Source: Roseburia faecis (GTDB lineage: Bacteria; Bacillota; Clostridia; Lachnospirales; Lachnospiraceae). From it: DNA of 64,000 bases. Location of the stretch: positions 44,514 through 108,513 of the forward strand of contig NZ_CVRR01000003.1 of assembly GCF_001406815.1 (NCBI RefSeq), given 5' to 3'. Below are positions 1-7,988 of the stretch, piece by piece. Numbering within the stretch: the first letter of the stretch is position 1; every line of letters begins with the position of its first letter. The position numbers and the translations under genes were made by a program. The notes under the pieces were generated by a model. The model was not told the origin of the DNA. It searched no databases and saw only the letters and a program-made list of their open reading frames with translations.

Positions 1-2
1 CA

Positions 3-731
3 CTGGGAGCGGCTGTGCAGGGTGGAAAACTTGGCGGTGCGCTGATGGCAGGATCACAGGCGGCAGAGATTATCCTGATGGATGTCACACCACTTTCGCT
101 TTCCATTGAGACGGTAGGAGGTGTTTCAACGAAGCTGATTGACCGGAATACCACGATTCCGACACGGTTCAGTAAAGTGTTTACAACTGCCGGAAATTTC
201 CAGACATCTGTGGATATCAAAGTACTGCAGGGCGAGCGTCAGTTTGCCAGAGACAACAAGCTGCTTGGGCGGTTCCAGCTGCGGGGCATTAAACCGGCGC
301 CGGCGGGTGTGCCGCAGATAGAGGTAACGTTTGATATTGATGCGAACGGTATTGTACAGGTTTCCGCAAAGGATCTGGGAACCGGACGGCATCAGGAGAT
401 CACAATCACGGCAAGTTCTAATTTGTCAGACGCAGAGATTGACCGCGCGATAAGAGAAGCCGCGGAATATGAAGCAACAGACGGGCAGAGAAAAGCTTAT
501 ATTGATGCGCGAAGCGAGGCCGACACGTTGATCCGTCAGGTGGAAGTAGCTTATAAAGAGAAGAAAAAGACCATCGACAGTGGTGCGCGTCACCAGATCA
601 AGAGCAGCCTTTCTTATGTAAAGAAACTGGTCAGCCGTACAAAGCCGGGAAATGTGTCCGAAGAGCAGGCGGCTGAGCTGCAGCGGGCAGCCGAGGAACT
701 GCGCAGTGCTGCAGGAGTGCTTGGAATATAA
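3..731 (+). CDS. Hsp70/DnaK family chaperone, C-terminal part (gene cut by window start)
   Basis: ATP-dependent chaperone. Only the end of the gene is in the window: the frame is open from base 3 (LGAAVQGG, the end of the ATPase domain) with no start codon, so the first internal GTG is not a real start. The interdomain linker region and beta-sandwich substrate-binding domain follow ([11 protein letters not shown], then VLQGER and [11 protein letters not shown]), then a short helical lid. The C-terminus is short and lacks the disordered acidic tail of the main DnaK of Firmicutes, and no grpE or dnaJ follows, so a DnaK paralogue is as likely as the housekeeping copy. A strong terminator follows directly. 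Confidence 0.9.
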   Translation: MGAAVQGGKLGGALMAGSQAAEIILMDVTPLSLSIETVGGVSTKLIDRNTTIPTRFSKVFTTAGNFQTSVDIKVLQGERQFARDNKLLGRFQLRGIKPAPAGVPQIEVTFDIDANGIVQVSAKDLGTGRHQEITITASSNLSDAEIDRAIREAAEYEATDGQRKAYIDARSEADTLIRQVEVAYKEKKKTIDSGARHQIKSSLSYVKKLVSRTKPGNVSEEQAAELQRAAEELRSAAGVLGI

Positions 732-765
732 AAGGTTTCCATCATAAAGAAAGCTGTTTTGATAT

Positions 766-826
766 AAAAAGGCACAGATACGTTTTCTGTCAAAAGGCAG
801 AGAACCGTATCCGTGCCTTTTATTTA
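766..826 (+). terminator. Rho-independent terminator after the Hsp70 gene
   Basis: Arms AAAGGCACAGATACG and CGTATCCGTGCCTTT form a long stem, followed by TTATTTATTTG. It separates the chaperone gene from the transaldolase promoter about 35 bases downstream. Confidence 0.85.
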
Positions 827-860
827 TTTGCACTAACTTTTATTCTCTTTTGTTTTATAC

Positions 861-889
861 TTGCGTTTGCTTTTGAACTGTGCTATATT
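861..889 (+). promoter_or_regulatory. Sigma-A-type promoter of the transaldolase gene
   Basis: TTGCGT (861-866), a 17-base spacer and TATATT (884-889). It lies 50 bases before the start codon, between the preceding terminator and the gene. Confidence 0.65.
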
Positions 890-938
890 AAGGCTGACAG
901 ATAAAAACAAACGTAAATAAAAATGGAGGTATTTTATT

Positions 939-1592
939 ATGAAGTTTTTCGTGGATACAGCAAATGTAGAGGATATTAAGAAAGCAAATGATATGGGTGT
1001 TATCTGTGGAGTTACCACAAACCCATCCCTGATCGCAAAAGAGGGAAGAGATTTTACAGAAGTCATCAAAGAAATTACATCCATCGTTGACGGACCGATC
1101 AGCGGCGAGGTAAAGGCAACAACGGTAGATGCAGAGGGCATGATCAAAGAGGGACGTGAGATTGCAGCCATCCATCCAAACATGGTTGTAAAGATTCCTA
1201 TGACCGTAGAGGGACTTAAAGCCGTAAAGGTACTTTCTTCCGAGGGCATCAAGACAAACGTTACCCTGATTTTCAGCGCAAATCAGGCAATCCTTGCAGC
1301 AAACGCAGGAGCTACTTATGTATCCCCATTCCTTGGCAGATTAGATGACATCAGCCAGCCAGGTATCGAACTGATCCGCCAGATCGCAGAGATCTTTGAT
1401 ATTTACGGATATGACACAGAGATCATTGCAGCATCCATCCGTAACCCGATCCATGTAACAGACTGCGCACTTGCAGGTGCCGATATTGCGACCATCCCTT
1501 ACAAGGTAATCGAGCAGATGACAAAGCATCCGCTTACCGATCAGGGAATCGAAAAATTCCAGGCAGACTATAAGGCAGTTTTTGGGGAGTAA
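939..1592 (+). CDS. fsa: Transaldolase / fructose-6-phosphate aldolase family (TalC/Fsa type)
   Basis: Class I aldolase of the short (about 215-220 residue) transaldolase group, cytosolic. It moves a dihydroxyacetone unit in the non-oxidative pentose phosphate pathway, or cleaves fructose 6-phosphate. The 217-residue protein begins [13 protein letters not shown], carries the GVTTNPSL phosphate-site motif, and has the Schiff-base lysine at K85 (VVKIPMT), the same number as in E. coli FsaA. TNVTLIFS and SPFLGRLDD are also present. GGAGG stands about ten bases before the ATG. The transketolase genes directly downstream favour a transaldolase role; sequence alone does not separate transaldolase from Fsa. 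Confidence 0.93.
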   Translation: MKFFVDTANVEDIKKANDMGVICGVTTNPSLIAKEGRDFTEVIKEITSIVDGPISGEVKATTVDAEGMIKEGREIAAIHPNMVVKIPMTVEGLKAVKVLSSEGIKTNVTLIFSANQAILAANAGATYVSPFLGRLDDISQPGIELIRQIAEIFDIYGYDTEIIAASIRNPIHVTDCALAGADIATIPYKVIEQMTKHPLTDQGIEKFQADYKAVFGE

Positions 1593-1593
1593 T

Positions 1594-1663
1594 ATTTCAG
1601 ATTTTCGAAGAAAATCTGAAATGTAGCGTCAGCCCATTGCCGCAGGCAATTTTCATGGGCTGA
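1594..1663 (+). promoter_or_regulatory. Two hairpins between transaldolase and transketolase
   Basis: A perfect palindrome with 13-base arms around GAA (1594-1622, ATTTCAGATTTTC / GAAAATCTGAAAT) is followed by a second hairpin (1630-1662) with outer arms CAGCCCAT/ATGGGCTG and inner TTGC/GCAA. Neither has a U-run, so they do not look like simple terminators. They could be an mRNA processing or stability element between co-transcribed genes. Confidence 0.6.
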
Positions 1664-1688
1664 TGTTCACGCATACGGAGGAACGAAC

Positions 1689-2528
1689 ATGAACAAACAG
1701 GAGCTTCAGCTGAAGGCAAATGAAGTACGCAAAGGCATTGTGACTGCCGTCCATGCAGCCAAAGCCGGACATCCGGGCGGATCGCTTTCCGCAGCTGATA
1801 TTTTTACTTATTTATATTTTGAAGAATTAAATATCGATCCAAAAGATCCGAAGAAACCGGACAGAGACCGTTTTGTACTGTCCAAAGGCCATACTGCACC
1901 GGGACTGTATTCCGCACTGGCACTGCGCGGCTATTTCCCGGTCGAGGATTTAAAGACACTGCGTCACCTCGGTTCGTATCTGCAGGGACATCCGGACATG
2001 AAGCACATTCCGGGTGTGGATATGTCGAGCGGTTCCTTAGGACAGGGAATTTCCGCAGCAGTCGGCATGGCATTGTCCGCCAAACTTTCCGGGGACGATT
2101 ACCGTGTGTATACACTGCTCGGAGATGGAGAGATTCAGGAAGGACAGGTATGGGAAGCTGCCATGTTTGCCGGATTCCGCAAACTGGATAACCTCGTTGT
2201 GATCGTGGATAACAACGGACTGCAGATCGACGGACCGGTGGATCAGGTATGCTCTCCGTACCCGATCAACGAGAAATTCAAAGCATTCAATTTTCATGTG
2301 GTTGACCTTGCAGACGGCAATGACATGGATCAGATCGCCGCTGCATTTGCAGAGGCAAGAAACACCAAGGGACAGCCGACCGCAATCATTGCGCATACGG
2401 TCAAAGGAAAGGGTGTCTCTTTCATGGAAAATCAGGTAGGATGGCACGGAAAAGCGCCGAACGATGAAGAATATGCGATCGCAATGGAAGATCTGAAGAA
2501 AGAAGGTGAAGCATTATGTCAGAAGTAA
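1689..2528 (+). CDS. tktA: Transketolase, N-terminal (TPP-binding) subunit
   Basis: First half of a split transketolase, a thiamine-diphosphate enzyme of the pentose phosphate pathway that moves two-carbon units. The 279 residues hold the TPP-binding half: AGHPGGSLSAAD, SKGHTAPGLY and the GDGE...NN diphosphate/Mg site (LLGDGEIQEGQ then IVDNNGLQ). Full-length transketolases have about 660 residues; the rest is on the next gene, which starts inside this one with a 13-base overlap, indicating translational coupling and a heteromeric enzyme. GGAGG precedes the ATG. Confidence 0.96.
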   Translation: MNKQELQLKANEVRKGIVTAVHAAKAGHPGGSLSAADIFTYLYFEELNIDPKDPKKPDRDRFVLSKGHTAPGLYSALALRGYFPVEDLKTLRHLGSYLQGHPDMKHIPGVDMSSGSLGQGISAAVGMALSAKLSGDDYRVYTLLGDGEIQEGQVWEAAMFAGFRKLDNLVVIVDNNGLQIDGPVDQVCSPYPINEKFKAFNFHVVDLADGNDMDQIAAAFAEARNTKGQPTAIIAHTVKGKGVSFMENQVGWHGKAPNDEEYAIAMEDLKKEGEALCQK

Positions 2529-3454
2529 CAAAAATCGCAACCCGTGTCAGCTACGGAAACGCTCTCGTAGAGCTGGCAAAGGAGCATGATGATGTATATG
2601 TTTTAGACGCAGATCTTGCAGCGGCAACACAGACTGCAATCTTCAAAAAGGAATTTCCGGAGCGCCACATTGACTGTGGTATCGCAGAATGTAACATGAT
2701 CGGCATTGCAGCAGGCCTTGCCGCAACCGGTAAAGTTCCGTTTGCAAGTTCGTTTGCCATGTTTGCAGCAGGACGTGCATTCGAGCAGGTGCGAAACTCG
2801 GTCGGTTATCCGCACCTGAATGTAAAAATCGGTGCAACCCATGCCGGAATTTCCGTCGGTGAAGACGGTGCAACGCACCAGTGTAATGAGGATATTGCGC
2901 TCATGCGCACCATCCCGGGCATGGTCATCTTAAATCCGAGTGATGATATCGAGGCAAAAGCAGCAGTAAAAGCCGCATATGAACACGAAGGCCCGGTTTA
3001 CATGCGTTTTGGCCGTCTGGCAGTTCCGATCATCAATGACCGTCCGGATTACAAATTTGAGATCGGTAAAGGTGTCACCTTGCGGGAAGGCAAAGATGTG
3101 GCAATCATTGCGACCGGTTTATGTGTGTCCGAGTCGCTCGCAGCCGCAGAAAAACTTGCAGCAGACGGCATTGATGCAAAAGTGATCAACATCCATACGA
3201 TCAAGCCGCTCGATGAGGATCTTGTCGTTGCCGCAGCAAAAGAATGCGGGAAAGTCGTGACTGTTGAGGAACACTCCGTCATCGGAGGACTCGGTTCCGC
3301 CGTATGCGAGACACTTTCGAGAAAGGCACCGACACCGGTAAAGAACATCGGTGTACAGGACTGCTTCGGCGAGTCCGGTCCGGCAGTGGCACTGCTTGAG
3401 AAGTATGGTCTGAATGCAGAAGGCATTTATGCTTCCGTAAAAGAGTTTGTTTAG
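2516..3454 (+). CDS. tktB: Transketolase, C-terminal (pyrimidine-binding) subunit
   Basis: Second half of the split transketolase, 312 residues, with the pyrimidine-binding domain (DADLAAATQT, CGIAECNMIGIAAGLA, including the glutamate that activates TPP) and the C-terminal domain (VEEHSVIGGLGS). It is needed together with the preceding subunit for activity. The ATG overlaps the end of the upstream gene, and the AAGAAGGTGAAG before it serves as ribosome binding site. The stop codon overlaps the stop of the opposing phosphoesterase gene, so the two transcription units collide tail to tail. Confidence 0.96.
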   Translation: MSEVTKIATRVSYGNALVELAKEHDDVYVLDADLAAATQTAIFKKEFPERHIDCGIAECNMIGIAAGLAATGKVPFASSFAMFAAGRAFEQVRNSVGYPHLNVKIGATHAGISVGEDGATHQCNEDIALMRTIPGMVILNPSDDIEAKAAVKAAYEHEGPVYMRFGRLAVPIINDRPDYKFEIGKGVTLREGKDVAIIATGLCVSESLAAAEKLAADGIDAKVINIHTIKPLDEDLVVAAAKECGKVVTVEEHSVIGGLGSAVCETLSRKAPTPVKNIGVQDCFGESGPAVALLEKYGLNAEGIYASVKEFV

Positions 3455-4008
3455 AGAATGCGTTTTCCGTCTGCAAACTCCATTTTAACTTCGTTAGTCA
3501 TTGTTTTCCACTGGAAACGGCCATTTTCCATAATCATGTAGCCATGCCAGTTTCCGGATTTTGGAATAGCAACAGATCCGGGATTCATGCAGGTATATGT
3601 GTCGTGTGGGACGCATGCCGGGACGTGGGTATGTCCGTGCAGCAGAATGTCCCCGCGATGCAGTGGAGGCAGGTTCTGTTCATTATACGTATGGCCGTGG
3701 GTGGCATAAATCAGCGTATCACTGTCTGCAATGGCGCAGTAATCTGCCATAATGGGAAATTGGAGTACCATCTGGTCGACTTCGGCATCGCAGTTGCCCC
3801 GGACACAGAGAATATGTTGTTTTTTTGCGTTGAGCAGTTCAATCACCTGTTTTGGATCATATTCTTCCGGCAGATCATTGCGCGGACCGTGGTATAAAAG
3901 ATCACCAAGGAGCAGCAGACGGTCGGCCTGTTCCCGGTTGTATGCATTTAACAGCTGTCTGCAGTAGTATGCAGAGCCGTGGATATCAGATGCTATCATC
4001 CATTTCAT
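3451..4008 (-). CDS. yfcE: YfcE-family metallophosphoesterase
   Basis: Calcineurin-like phosphodiesterase, 185 residues from ATG 4008. All metal-site motifs are present in order: SDIHGS, GDLLYHGPRN, GNCD, THGH, HGHTHVP and NPGS, matching the E. coli YfcE pattern including the GPRN variant. The family has metal-dependent phosphodiesterase activity in vitro, with no settled physiological substrate. A TTG at 4017 extends the frame by three residues, but the family starts directly before the ASDIHGS strand, so ATG 4008 is preferred. It faces the transketolase operon and shares its last bases with it. Confidence 0.9.
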   Translation of the reverse strand: MKWMIASDIHGSAYYCRQLLNAYNREQADRLLLLGDLLYHGPRNDLPEEYDPKQVIELLNAKKQHILCVRGNCDAEVDQMVLQFPIMADYCAIADSDTLIYATHGHTYNEQNLPPLHRGDILLHGHTHVPACVPHDTYTCMNPGSVAIPKSGNWHGYMIMENGRFQWKTMTNEVKMEFADGKRIL

Positions 4009-4021
4009 GTTTATCAATGTT

Positions 4022-4050
4022 CATCCCATCCAGTCAGACTGGATGGGATG
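4022..4050. promoter_or_regulatory. Perfect 13-bp inverted repeat just upstream of the phosphoesterase gene
   Basis: CATCCCATCCAGT-CAG-ACTGGATGGGATG. On the minus strand it lies 14 bases before the ATG and contains the purine-rich stretch that would act as ribosome binding site. It could be an RNA hairpin masking translation or a protein operator. On the plus strand it is followed by TTTCCTTTCT, but no plus-strand gene ends here. Confidence 0.6.
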
Positions 4051-4171
4051 TTTCCTTTCTCCCGGATACGGCCGGGGTATTCACCTTATTGTTTTATAAT
4101 GGATTATAATGAACATTTTCTTCTGGCTCAATACCTTTTTGAAAAAGGTTTCTTAATTTTTTATAAATCCC

Positions 4172-5818
4172 TTAGTTCTGGCCGATGCCGTTTTCTAAAA
4201 TTTTTTTCAGTTCTGCCTGTGCGCTTTCTTTCAGGTTCGACGGGTAACTGATGTGAATGCCATATAAAATCGTGTCTTCGGTCCGGTAAGCGTCTATGGA
4301 ATCATTGAAATCATCACCCTGAGAGGTGGTCGTAATCAGTTGCCAGGTATCGCCGGAAACCGTGGTGTACAGTTCGTTGGTGGATACGGCATCCGGCGTT
4401 TCCTCATACGATGGGTAGTCCATATCGATATAGGAACCGGTGTTGGACGATTCTGTATAGAGATCGGCGGCGGCCGTCACATTGATCTGTCCGTCTGCAC
4501 AACTGTATAGTTCGGAAAGCGAGATGTAGCAGATGTTTCCTTTTTTATCCGCGGTTGCGTTGACGGAAATGCTGTCTGCTTTCTGTGGGAGGGCAAATGA
4601 CCGCAGATTTTTGTATCCGATATAAGCGAGTGCATCTTTTTCGGAAGAAAATGATTTGTTGATTGATCCCGGCGACCAGCTGTTGGTCGGCAGATAACTT
4701 TCATATTGCTTAATAATATTTTGTTTTTCGTTTTGAATCGTCCCGGTAATTTCCGCATCCGGAACATTGTTGAGCTGCTCCGTCAGGCGGTATCCCTGGT
4801 TTCCGGACAGTCTGGAAAAGACGGGATCGCTTAAGATGCCGGTTTTTGCAAGCAGTGTCTGAAACTCTGTGGCAGAACTGCGGAAGTAGTTACAGGTGCC
4901 AAGAAATTCATTTTCTCCCTGTTCTTTCGTATAAGTAAAATCTGTCGTTTTTCCATCCAATGTGTAGGAAAACGTTACACTTCCCAGATTTTTGGTGCAG
5001 GCGAGAATGACCATGGCATAGTTTTTCATGGTTTTTTCAACTGTGGTCTGCTGTTTTTTTGTAAATGCGTCATCCAGATATATGGTCCAGCCGTAAGGGG
5101 TTTCCGTGGTCTGCAGTTTGAAGTTTGCAATCGAAAATACATTGGAGATGCCAAGTGCCGCAAGTGTTTTTTCATTGGCAGACATATCACCGATGTATGG
5201 ATGGATCGTGGCATAAATCTGTGCTGCTTTCGGCAGAATAGAGGTGCCGTCCTCCCATGCAATCTGATCGTTCACATATACTTTTTTTACGGCATGGGTT
5301 TCTGTCTTTTTATCGGAAAATGTATTGTGCCCGGCTGCCGATATGCGGTTGGTTCTGACATTGATTGTGACGGTTTCCGGGTGATCCGGATCACAGGAGT
5401 AGTCGATTCCGGCAACACCAAGTGTCTGATCGGTTAAAGATCCTTTGATCTGAATGGTTTTATTGTCTTTTACGGTAACCGCATAGTCGATCAGTGCGGT
5501 ATTTTTCAGCGGTGCAGGGTAGAAATACGTCCGATATCCCCAGATGCTGCCGAGCAACAGTGTCACGATCAGGATGGCGGCAAGAATCCGACGTTTGTTC
5601 CTTTTGTTGCTCTTTTTTAAAAAGTCGATAGTTGAAGCATCCGTTGCCGTTTCTGCGGGCACGGGTTCCGGAGTCTGCATATCGGAAAGTATCCGGCGAC
5701 AGTCGGTACACTCCCGGATATGTGTTTCGATCGCCGTATTTGTGACGTCACTCGTCAGGTGATCGACATAGCTTGGCAGCAGATCCTGTACGACCTCACA
5801 GGTCAAATCATTTTTCAT
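4172..5818 (-). CDS. Membrane-anchored anti-sigma factor with zinc-finger (ZAS/zf-HC2) N-terminus
   Basis: Probable regulator of the ECF sigma factor encoded just upstream. The N-terminus has the anti-sigma zinc pattern: C7, then H33, C37 and C40 (Hx3Cx2C). One membrane helix follows at about residues 77-97, giving a cytoplasmic sigma-binding end and a large extracytoplasmic part of about 450 residues that I do not recognise. The whole protein (548 residues) is much longer than a minimal anti-sigma factor, so the outer part may sense an envelope signal. Its ATG overlaps the end of the sigma gene by 11 bases, indicating coupled translation. Confidence 0.82.
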   Translation of the reverse strand: MKNDLTCEVVQDLLPSYVDHLTSDVTNTAIETHIRECTDCRRILSDMQTPEPVPAETATDASTIDFLKKSNKRNKRRILAAILIVTLLLGSIWGYRTYFYPAPLKNTALIDYAVTVKDNKTIQIKGSLTDQTLGVAGIDYSCDPDHPETVTINVRTNRISAAGHNTFSDKKTETHAVKKVYVNDQIAWEDGTSILPKAAQIYATIHPYIGDMSANEKTLAALGISNVFSIANFKLQTTETPYGWTIYLDDAFTKKQQTTVEKTMKNYAMVILACTKNLGSVTFSYTLDGKTTDFTYTKEQGENEFLGTCNYFRSSATEFQTLLAKTGILSDPVFSRLSGNQGYRLTEQLNNVPDAEITGTIQNEKQNIIKQYESYLPTNSWSPGSINKSFSSEKDALAYIGYKNLRSFALPQKADSISVNATADKKGNICYISLSELYSCADGQINVTAAADLYTESSNTGSYIDMDYPSYEETPDAVSTNELYTTVSGDTWQLITTTSQGDDFNDSIDAYRTEDTILYGIHISYPSNLKESAQAELKKILENGIGQN

Positions 5819-6299
5819 GTTTGTTCAGCTCCTTTCGCAGGCGCTCCTTGCCGCGATAAAACATCACGCGCGCCCAGTTTTCACTCTGTCCCATAATTTG
5901 TCCGATTTCCCGGAACGAGAGATTTCCAAATACCCGCAGATAGATCACTTCCCGGTAAGGTTCCTGGAATTGGTGCAGGCATTGCAGCAATTCCATTTTT
6001 ACGGCGGAGGAAAGCGCCTCCTGCTCTGCAGACGGTGTGTGCGGAAGTTCCGCTTCGGTGTCTGTCAGATCCTCGTGCAGTGGGTGTTTTCGCAGATAGG
6101 ACAGATATTGATTTTTGGCAATGGCACAAAGCCATGTGGTGATCTTGCAGCTTCCGTCATAGCGGTGGATACTGCTGACAGCCTGGCAGAAAGTTTCCTG
6201 TGCCAGTTCTTCCGCAACATCCGGCTGGTGTGTCAGTGACATCAGGTACTGATACACCATGCGAAAATGCTGACGGTAGACTGCGTCCATATCCTGCAT
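5808..6299 (-). CDS. ECF-type RNA polymerase sigma factor
   Basis: 163-residue group 4 sigma factor. Region 2 is clear (AEELAQETFCQAV, then ITTWLCAIAKNQYLSYLRK) and so is region 4 (QEPYREVIYLRVFGNLSFREIGQIMGQSENWAR). There is no C-terminal extension. AGGAGG stands just before the ATG. It is cotranscribed with the zinc-finger membrane protein that overlaps its 3' end and probably holds it inactive until an envelope signal arrives. The promoter was not identified; the upstream 230 bases are very AT-rich. Confidence 0.92.
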   Translation of the reverse strand: MQDMDAVYRQHFRMVYQYLMSLTHQPDVAEELAQETFCQAVSSIHRYDGSCKITTWLCAIAKNQYLSYLRKHPLHEDLTDTEAELPHTPSAEQEALSSAVKMELLQCLHQFQEPYREVIYLRVFGNLSFREIGQIMGQSENWARVMFYRGKERLRKELNKHEK

Positions 6300-6522
6300 G
6301 TGCGACCTCCTTTTTTCTGGAATTTATATGGGTTACATTTATTGATGTAAAAATACGGTGTTTCGTTACAGCATTTTTTATTTTTTTCATATATTTATAT
6401 AATGTAACATAAATGTAGCATATTTTACATGAAAATGAGCTATGAAAACGATGGCTCTTTCTGCTAAAATAATATAATTTTCAGAATAATTTAGAAAATT
6501 CACAAAATCTTCACAAAAATTG
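6300..6522. other. AT-rich divergent intergenic region
   Basis: Between the minus-strand ECF sigma gene and the plus-strand hsp20 control region. It carries several TTACA/TGTAA words (6329-6338 GGGTTACAT within its frame, 6362 TTCGTTACAG, around 6411 ATGTAACAT) but no clean pair with fixed spacing, and I found no open reading frame worth calling. The sigma-gene promoter must lie here. Confidence 0.5.
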
Positions 6523-6549
6523 TTAGCAGTCCTACTTGACGAGTGCTAA
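6523..6549 (+). promoter_or_regulatory. CIRCE operator (one mismatch)
   Basis: TTAGCAGTC-N9-GAGTGCTAA. The CIRCE consensus bound by HrcA is TTAGCACTC-N9-GAGTGCTAA; only the seventh base of the left arm differs. It overlaps the -35 box of the hsp20 promoter, so HrcA bound here would block transcription until heat or protein stress inactivates it. Confidence 0.88.
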
Positions 6550-6564
6550 AAACGGTGGTATAAC
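6536..6564 (+). promoter_or_regulatory. Sigma-A promoter of hsp20
   Basis: TTGACG (6536-6541), a 17-base spacer and TATAAC (6559-6564), embedded in the CIRCE element. The predicted transcript start near 6571 leaves a leader of about 90 bases before the ATG. Confidence 0.85.
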
Positions 6565-6663
6565 ATATCATGAACAAAGGGAAAAGAGGTTGAGAGAAAT
6601 GAATAATCTCTTGAAACTTTGATAATAAAATAGATGATTAAGATTTGGAAGGAGAGATGACTT

Positions 6664-7077
6664 ATGTTAATGCCTAGTATTTTTGGTAACGATTTTATGA
6701 ATGATTTCTTTGGTGGTTTCCCATACAAATCAAACGGAACAATGCAGACGGATGTGTCTGAGACAGATAAAGGATACAAAGTAACAATGAATCTTCCGGG
6801 ATACCAGAAGGAAGATATCAAAGGTGAGGTAAAGGATGGTTATTTAACCGTAACCGCAACCACCAGTAAGAATAACGATGAGAAGGATAAGGATGGCAAG
6901 TACATCCGCAAGGAACGTTACAGCGGAAGCTGCAGCCGAAGCTTTTATGTCGGCGATGCAGTAACGCAGGATGACGTGAAGGCAAAATTTGAAAACGGTG
7001 TTCTGACATTGGAAGTTCCAAAGAAAGAGGAAGCACCGAAGGTAGAAGAAAAGAAGTATATTTCTATTGAAGGCTAA
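6664..7077 (+). CDS. hsp20: Small heat-shock protein, Hsp20/alpha-crystallin family
   Basis: ATP-independent holdase that keeps unfolding proteins soluble. The 137 residues contain a complete alpha-crystallin domain: KGYKVTMNLPGYQKEDIKGE near the start, the ERYSGSCSRSF strand, and the closing GVLTLEVPK motif, with a short N-terminal arm and a C-terminal extension ending in ISIEG. Length and order match the family. GGAAGGAGAG precedes the ATG. It stands alone between its CIRCE promoter and a strong terminator, so it is a single-gene heat-shock unit under HrcA. Confidence 0.95.
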   Translation: MLMPSIFGNDFMNDFFGGFPYKSNGTMQTDVSETDKGYKVTMNLPGYQKEDIKGEVKDGYLTVTATTSKNNDEKDKDGKYIRKERYSGSCSRSFYVGDAVTQDDVKAKFENGVLTLEVPKKEEAPKVEEKKYISIEG

Positions 7078-7085
7078 TTATTCAG

Positions 7086-7121
7086 AAGGGGGGACAGTCG
7101 AGAGGCTGTCCCCCCTTTTTC
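7086..7121 (+). terminator. Rho-independent terminator after hsp20
   Basis: 12-base stem AAGGGGGGACAG / CTGTCCCCCCTT followed by a T-run. Confidence 0.95.
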
Positions 7122-7135
7122 TTATAATATATCGC

Positions 7136-7183
7136 AGGCCATTGCAAAGAATGCGCATGTGCCGCACGTGTTTTGCAATGTCT
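7136..7183 (+). promoter_or_regulatory. 5' leader hairpin before the arginase-family gene
   Basis: Arms CATTGCAAA and TTTTGCAATG, about 22 bases apart, with extra pairing inside (GCATGTGC / GCACGTG). A TATAAT at 7123-7128 would place the transcript start at the base of this hairpin. The layout resembles leader hairpins before rsmI and the DUF951 gene in this window. Confidence 0.5.
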
Positions 7184-7205
7184 GTGAAAAAGGGAGGATA
7201 AAAGT

Positions 7206-7988
7206 TTGAAAAACCGAAACATGGTCTTTGATTTTACACAATGTTATCCAAAGCGAAAAGAACCGGGACTGGAGTGGCATGACTGCAGTGCGATCGGAGG
7301 CAGCCGTCTGTATTGCAGCAGAGATGCGGGAAAAAAAATAAAAGCGCTGATTGCGCCGGCTGGAGTATCCGGAATTCATTTTATAGATTCGGGGGATTAT
7401 CATTATATTTCCAAAATTATGACGGATTTTATCAAGGAGCCGTTTACGCTGGTGTTAATTGACCATCACACGGATATGCAGGATGCAAGTCTGGGCGGAG
7501 ATATCTTAAGTTGCGGAAACTGGGCGAAAAAGGTATTGCAGGAAAATCCGTATCTGCAAAGGCTGGTTTTGATCGGGCAGGAGAAGAAAATGCTTGATAA
7601 GTTACAGTCCGGAGCCAGACAGCAGGAGACAGATGGAAAGCTTGTTGAAATCAGTTACGAGGAATTAAAAAACGGAAAGGCACATGAAAAAATAAAAGAA
7701 CTGCCGGATGAAGTTCCTGTTTATATTTCCATTGACAAGGATGTGCTGGACGAAAAATATGCAGTGACAAACTGGGACCAGGGAAAAATGTCAATGGGAA
7801 TGCTGGAACAGATATTAAAAACGCTGGTTACGGAATATGATGTGATCGGAGTGGATATTTGTGGGATGTATCCGGAGGAAAACAGTCTGCCGGAGTATCT
7901 GCGGGCAGAACGGGTAAATATACGGAGCGATGAGGAACTGTATCGGTTTTTGCAAAAAAATCTCTTTTGCTGGGCTTCACATAAATAG
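7206..7988 (+). CDS. Arginase/agmatinase-family (ureohydrolase) protein
   Basis: 260-residue member of the arginase-like hydrolase fold, whose characterised members use two Mn ions to cleave guanidino groups. The metal motifs are DHHTDMQ (D-x-H-x-D type) and SIDKDVLD, followed by NWDQG and the GVDICGMYPE strand. The substrate cannot be read from the sequence; identity to agmatinase or formimidoglutamase is not obvious and no arginine or histidine pathway genes are adjacent. AGGGAGG at 7191-7197 is correctly spaced for a TTG start at 7206; the first ATG is 15 bases further in. Confidence 0.82.
   Translation: MKNRNMVFDFTQCYPKRKEPGLEWHDCSAIGGSRLYCSRDAGKKIKALIAPAGVSGIHFIDSGDYHYISKIMTDFIKEPFTLVLIDHHTDMQDASLGGDILSCGNWAKKVLQENPYLQRLVLIGQEKKMLDKLQSGARQQETDGKLVEISYEELKNGKAHEKIKELPDEVPVYISIDKDVLDEKYAVTNWDQGKMSMGMLEQILKTLVTEYDVIGVDICGMYPEENSLPEYLRAERVNIRSDEELYRFLQKNLFCWASHK

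Noticed and set aside
833..1252. Minus-strand open frames under the transaldolase gene
   Set aside because: Antisense shadows of a well-conserved gene, without ribosome binding sites or family motifs; the same applies to many other antisense frames across the window.
6329..6371. Another LytTR-type box before the first ECF sigma gene
   Set aside because: TTCGTTACAG occurs once and the nearest GGTTACAT is 33 bases away, not 21; probably chance in AT-rich DNA.
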